64,000 bases of DNA from NCBI RefSeq assembly GCF_017751145.1, contig NZ_CP046640.1:1592137-1656136 (forward strand), written 5' to 3'. The notes beneath the pieces were generated by a model, which saw nothing but the letters and a program-made list of their open reading frames with translations, had not been told where the DNA came from and ran no database searches. The position numbers and the translations under genes were made by a program. Within the stretch, counting starts at the first letter, position 1; the number at the start of each line of letters is the position of its first letter. Of the stretch, positions 61,059-64,000 are shown piece after piece. This DNA comes from Iocasia fonsfrigidae (GTDB lineage: Bacteria > Bacillota > Halanaerobiia > Halanaerobiales > DTU029).

Positions 61059-62585
61059 ATGGGAGAATATATTTTAGCTCATGATCTTGGTACAAGCGGA
61101 AATAAGGCAACTTTATATAACAGTGCAGGAAAGCTTGTTAGTAATCATTTGTCTGAGTATGAAACTTTTTATCCAGATGTAAACTGGGCTGAACAGAATC
61201 CTGATGACTGGTGGAAAGCAGTATGTAAGTCAACAAAAAAATTGATTTTCGAAAGTGGAATAAAAAAAGAAGAAATTGCGGTGATAAGTTTTAGCGCTCA
61301 GATGATGGGTTGCCTGCCTTTAGATAAAAATGGGGCTCCTTTATGCCGTTCTATTATTTGGGCAGACCAGAGAAGTGTCAAGCAGGCAGAAAAGTTAAGA
61401 GATAATATCGGCGCAGAAAAGGTATATAAGATAACAGGCCATAGAGTTAGTCCAGCTTATTCTGTAGAAAAAATAATGTGGATGATGGATAATCAGCCAG
61501 AGATTTACGAAAAAACATATAAATTTATTCATGCTAAAGATTATATAGTCAATAAGCTGACTGGTGAATTTGTAACTGATTATTCTGATGCCTCGGGAAT
61601 GAATCTCTATGATATTAATAAAAAACGCTGGTCAGCTGAAATTATTTCTGCTATCGGTCTGGATAAAGATAAATTACCGGAAGTAAGATCTTCATTTGAT
61701 GTGATAGGAAAAGTTAGCAAGGATATTGCCGAAGAAGTTGGCCTTAAAGCCGGCACACCAGTGGTGCTGGGCTCAGGAGATGGAGCAGCAGCTGGAGTAG
61801 GAGCTGCAGTTGTCAGAGAGGGAAATGCATATAATTACCTTGGCTCTTCATCCTGGATAGCGCTTGCCACTGAAAAACCAATTCTGGATCCAGAACAGCA
61901 GACTTTCAACTGGATCCACATGGATCCCAAGATGTATATGCCCTGTGGAACGATGCAGACAGCTGGTGCCTCATATAACTGGTTAAAAAACACTTTATGT
62001 CAGCTAGAACAGCAGGCGGCTCAAGATTTAAATTTGAGTGTTTATGAATTAATGAATTTATCTGTAGAAGGTGCGAAAGCTGGGGCAAATAATCTTTTAT
62101 ATCTACCCTATCTAATGGGAGAAAGAAGTCCTCACTGGAATTCAAAGGCAAAGGGGGCTTTGGTGGGTCTTACTTTAAGACATACTAGAAAAGATATAAT
62201 TAGAGCTGTCTTAGAAGGTGTTACTTTTAACTTGAAAATAATCAGTGAAATATTTGAAAATGAAATAGATTTTTCAAAAATCAGGGTTATTGGTGGAGGT
62301 GCCAAAGGTAGAACCTGGCGCAAAATAATGGCCGATATCTATAATAAAGAAGTGTTAATGCCTAAAATTTTAGAAGAAGCTACTTCTCTGGGTGCAGCAA
62401 TAGCAGGGGGAGTTGGGGTTGGTATTTTTTCGGGAGTAGAAGTTGCTGAAGAATTAAATCCTATTATTGAAAAGGAATCACCAGAGCAAAAAAAGGTTAA
62501 AAAATATCAAAAGCTTTACCCGGTATTTAAAGATGCTTATTCTTCTCTGACAGGTGTCTATAATAGTCTATCAGAGATTGATTAA
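61059..62585 (+). CDS. FGGY family carbohydrate kinase (xylulokinase-like)
   Basis: 508 residues. The N-terminus AHDLGTSGNKATLYNSAGK is the phosphate loop, AEQNPDDWWKAV follows, ISFSAQMMGCLPLD and WADQRSVKQAEKL are the sugar site, and GSGDGAAAGVGAAVV, MGERSPHWNSKAKG and RVIGGGAKGRTWRKIMADI form the second half and ATP site. It is closest in pattern to xylulokinases, but related kinases act on deoxy- or branched sugars. GAGGGGGG precedes the ATG. It probably phosphorylates the imported sugar. Confidence 0.9.
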   Translation: MGEYILAHDLGTSGNKATLYNSAGKLVSNHLSEYETFYPDVNWAEQNPDDWWKAVCKSTKKLIFESGIKKEEIAVISFSAQMMGCLPLDKNGAPLCRSIIWADQRSVKQAEKLRDNIGAEKVYKITGHRVSPAYSVEKIMWMMDNQPEIYEKTYKFIHAKDYIVNKLTGEFVTDYSDASGMNLYDINKKRWSAEIISAIGLDKDKLPEVRSSFDVIGKVSKDIAEEVGLKAGTPVVLGSGDGAAAGVGAAVVREGNAYNYLGSSSWIALATEKPILDPEQQTFNWIHMDPKMYMPCGTMQTAGASYNWLKNTLCQLEQQAAQDLNLSVYELMNLSVEGAKAGANNLLYLPYLMGERSPHWNSKAKGALVGLTLRHTRKDIIRAVLEGVTFNLKIISEIFENEIDFSKIRVIGGGAKGRTWRKIMADIYNKEVLMPKILEEATSLGAAIAGGVGVGIFSGVEVAEELNPIIEKESPEQKKVKKYQKLYPVFKDAYSSLTGVYNSLSEID

Positions 62586-62639
62586 ACTTTAAACTTATTA
62601 ATATAGATTCTATATGTAGATAAATTGGAGGGTTTTAAA

Positions 62640-63602
62640 GTGCTTTATAGAAAATTGGGTAGTTCAGGTTTAGAAGTATCAGTTCTAGGATTTGGCTGCT
62701 GGCCGGTAGGAAACGACTGGACAGAGGCTAATGATAAAAGTTCAGTTGAAACAATTAGAGAGGCAATGGAACTAGGTATTAATTTCTTTGATGTTGCTCC
62801 GGTTTATGGATTTGGTCATGCCGAAAAGGTATTAGGTGAGGCGATCAAAGGTAAGAGAGATCAGATATATATTGCCAGCAAATGTGGACTGCGCTGGGAT
62901 GATTCTAAAACTATAACTCGTAATCTTTCTCGCGAGAGTATTTTAGAAGAGGTTGATTTAACTTTGCAAAGACTAGATATAGAGTATCTGGATCTTTATC
63001 AGCTACACTGGCCTGATCCTAATACTCCTTTAGAAGAAACTATTTCAACATTGAATGAACTTAAAGAAAAGGGGAAAATCCGCAATATAGGACTCAGTAA
63101 TTATAATGTATTTTTGATTAAAGAAGCCAAAAAATATGGAGAAATTGTGAGTGACCAGGTCTTATATAATATGATAGATAGAAATTCAGATCACTATCAT
63201 GATTTAGCATTAAATTATAGAACTGAAGCGGAAATACTTCCATATGCAGAAAATAATAATCTTGGTGTAATCCCATACAGTCCACTCTGTCAGGGGCTTT
63301 TAACTGCTAGTTTTGAAATCGAAAAACTTGATAATGGTGATGTGAGAACAGCCAATTCAGAACTTAGAGGAAAAAAACTGCAGAAAAATTTAAAAAAAGC
63401 AGCCGAAGTTCGCCAAATAGCAAAAGACTTAGGAAAACCTATGGTACAGCTGGTTTTAAACTGGATGGCTGCTAAAAAGGGTATTTCGACTATTATTGCC
63501 GGGCCAACAAATGTAGAAGAAGTAAGAGAGAATGTAAGGGCTTTTGACTGGGAGCTTAAATCTGAGGTAATAGAAAAAATAGATGAAATTTTACAAGCTT
63601 AA
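62640..63602 (+). CDS. Aldo/keto reductase
   Basis: 320 residues. YRKLGSSGLEVSVLGFGCWP, NFFDVAPVYGFGHAEKVLGE (catalytic Asp and Tyr), IASKCGLRWDD (Lys) and YLDLYQLHWPDPNTPLEETI (His) make the complete tetrad. A C-terminal STIIAGPTNVEEVRENVRAF binds NADP. GTG start behind GGAGGG (a TTG at 62625 precedes the ribosome site). It could oxidise or reduce the sugar or an aldehyde formed from it, such as the acetaldehyde from DeoC. Confidence 0.9.
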   Translation: MLYRKLGSSGLEVSVLGFGCWPVGNDWTEANDKSSVETIREAMELGINFFDVAPVYGFGHAEKVLGEAIKGKRDQIYIASKCGLRWDDSKTITRNLSRESILEEVDLTLQRLDIEYLDLYQLHWPDPNTPLEETISTLNELKEKGKIRNIGLSNYNVFLIKEAKKYGEIVSDQVLYNMIDRNSDHYHDLALNYRTEAEILPYAENNNLGVIPYSPLCQGLLTASFEIEKLDNGDVRTANSELRGKKLQKNLKKAAEVRQIAKDLGKPMVQLVLNWMAAKKGISTIIAGPTNVEEVRENVRAFDWELKSEVIEKIDEILQA

Positions 63603-63668
63603 AATATTAAAAGCTGTTTGTTATCAAAAAATTGGGATAATAATTTATTTGAAAGGGGTAGAATATTT

Positions 63669-64000
63669 ATGAAACGCAAAGGAATTTTAAACCGTGAAGT
63701 CAGTAGAGTTATTGCCAGTATGGGCCATGGACAATTTTTATTAGTTTGTGATGCTGGCTTTCCAATTCCCCAAGAAGCAGATTGTGTTGATTTAGCAATA
63801 AAAAAAGGTCTGCCAGATCTGCCTACAGTTCTTAGCACTATTAATAAAGAGTTTATCAGTGAGAAAGTGATGTGTGCACCCGAAACAAAGAGTAATAATC
63901 AACCTTTATATGATGAATTAAAAAAGATATTTAAAGAAGTAGATTTTGAAGACATATCCCATGAGAAAATTTTAAAGGAGATAGCTTATGAGGCTCGAGC
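63669..64000 (+). CDS. rbsD: D-ribose pyranase, 3' end outside window
   Basis: The first 110 residues: MKRKGILNREVSRVIASMGH and GQFLLVCDAGFPIPQEAD (His20 and Asp28, catalytic in RbsD), VDLAIKKGLPDLPTVL. RbsD interconverts pyranose and furanose forms of ribose-type sugars. AAAGGGG precedes the ATG. The gene continues past 64000. Its presence supports a pentose-like import substrate. Confidence 0.9.
   Translation, partial: MKRKGILNREVSRVIASMGHGQFLLVCDAGFPIPQEADCVDLAIKKGLPDLPTVLSTINKEFISEKVMCAPETKSNNQPLYDELKKIFKEVDFEDISHEKILKEIAYEAR

Noticed and set aside
1-64000. tRNA or rRNA genes
   Set aside because: No cloverleaf with a GTTCRANYC arm and CCA-type end, and no rRNA-like conserved block, was found by reading. 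A dedicated tRNA scan would be needed to exclude them fully.

Overview
This 64-kb window is AT-rich and comes from a low-GC anaerobic Bacillota (Firmicute). The gene content (EFR1-type ferredoxin/flavodoxin, TIGR04076, LUD, IS66 and IS91-like elements, ATC hydrolase) would fit the Halanaerobiales or a related clostridial lineage. That placement is an inference, because the window has no rRNA or other strong marker gene.

The main finding is a long integron gene-cassette array without an integron integrase in view (a CALIN-like cluster). About 25 attC-like sites, intact or decayed, separate mostly single-gene cassettes at 757-17310, 20586-33845 and 44209-51823. The key evidence is that the first bases of a cassette (GTTRRRY-like plus a few more) are the exact reverse complement of the R'' box at the end of the same cassette. 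This match runs 7 to 10 bases and holds in at least a dozen cassettes. Cargo includes GNAT acetyltransferases, methyltransferases, a nucleosidase, DUF3795, NAD(P)-binding and SDR enzymes, Nudix, ASCH, an MBL hydrolase, a nucleotidyltransferase, acyltransferase 3, a tautomerase, a retropepsin-like pair, an inverted ParE/Phd toxin-antitoxin pair, and a two-gene TIR plus caspase-like operon that looks like type IV Thoeris anti-phage defence.

The array has been heavily invaded. Group IIC introns with a full reverse transcriptase sit at the apex of attC hairpins (21512-23390 and 45800-47678). The second copy is followed head-to-tail by an ORF-deleted copy. Other intron or intron-like insertions are at 31514-32508 and 49983-50849, and fragments lie at 1-720, 8751-9030, 14047-14899, 17706-17796 and 53087-53176. 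IS91-like elements carrying a Y2/HUH transposase and a Xer-like recombinase always lie exactly behind an attC R'' box. Two IS66 copies, a 220-bp inverted-repeat element and an IS3 fragment are also present.

Between the arrays, 17310-20580 and 33846-43830 hold ordinary or decaying genes. These include a MntA/HepT remnant fused to a toroid-like protein, a C69 peptidase pseudogene, a TetR gene with paired operators, an EFR1 protein and a possible secreted-protein/partner locus with a 667-bp internal duplication. Three copies of a ~390-bp non-coding repeat occur at 9487, 37263 and 43832. At least two of them end in an integron core site.

From about 55.5 kb the window returns to stable chromosome: an XRE regulator on the minus strand, then a co-directional sugar operon (periplasmic-binding protein, deoC, RbsA-type ATPase, RbsC-type permease, FGGY kinase, aldo/keto reductase, rbsD running off the end). 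It probably imports and breaks down a pentose or deoxy-sugar.
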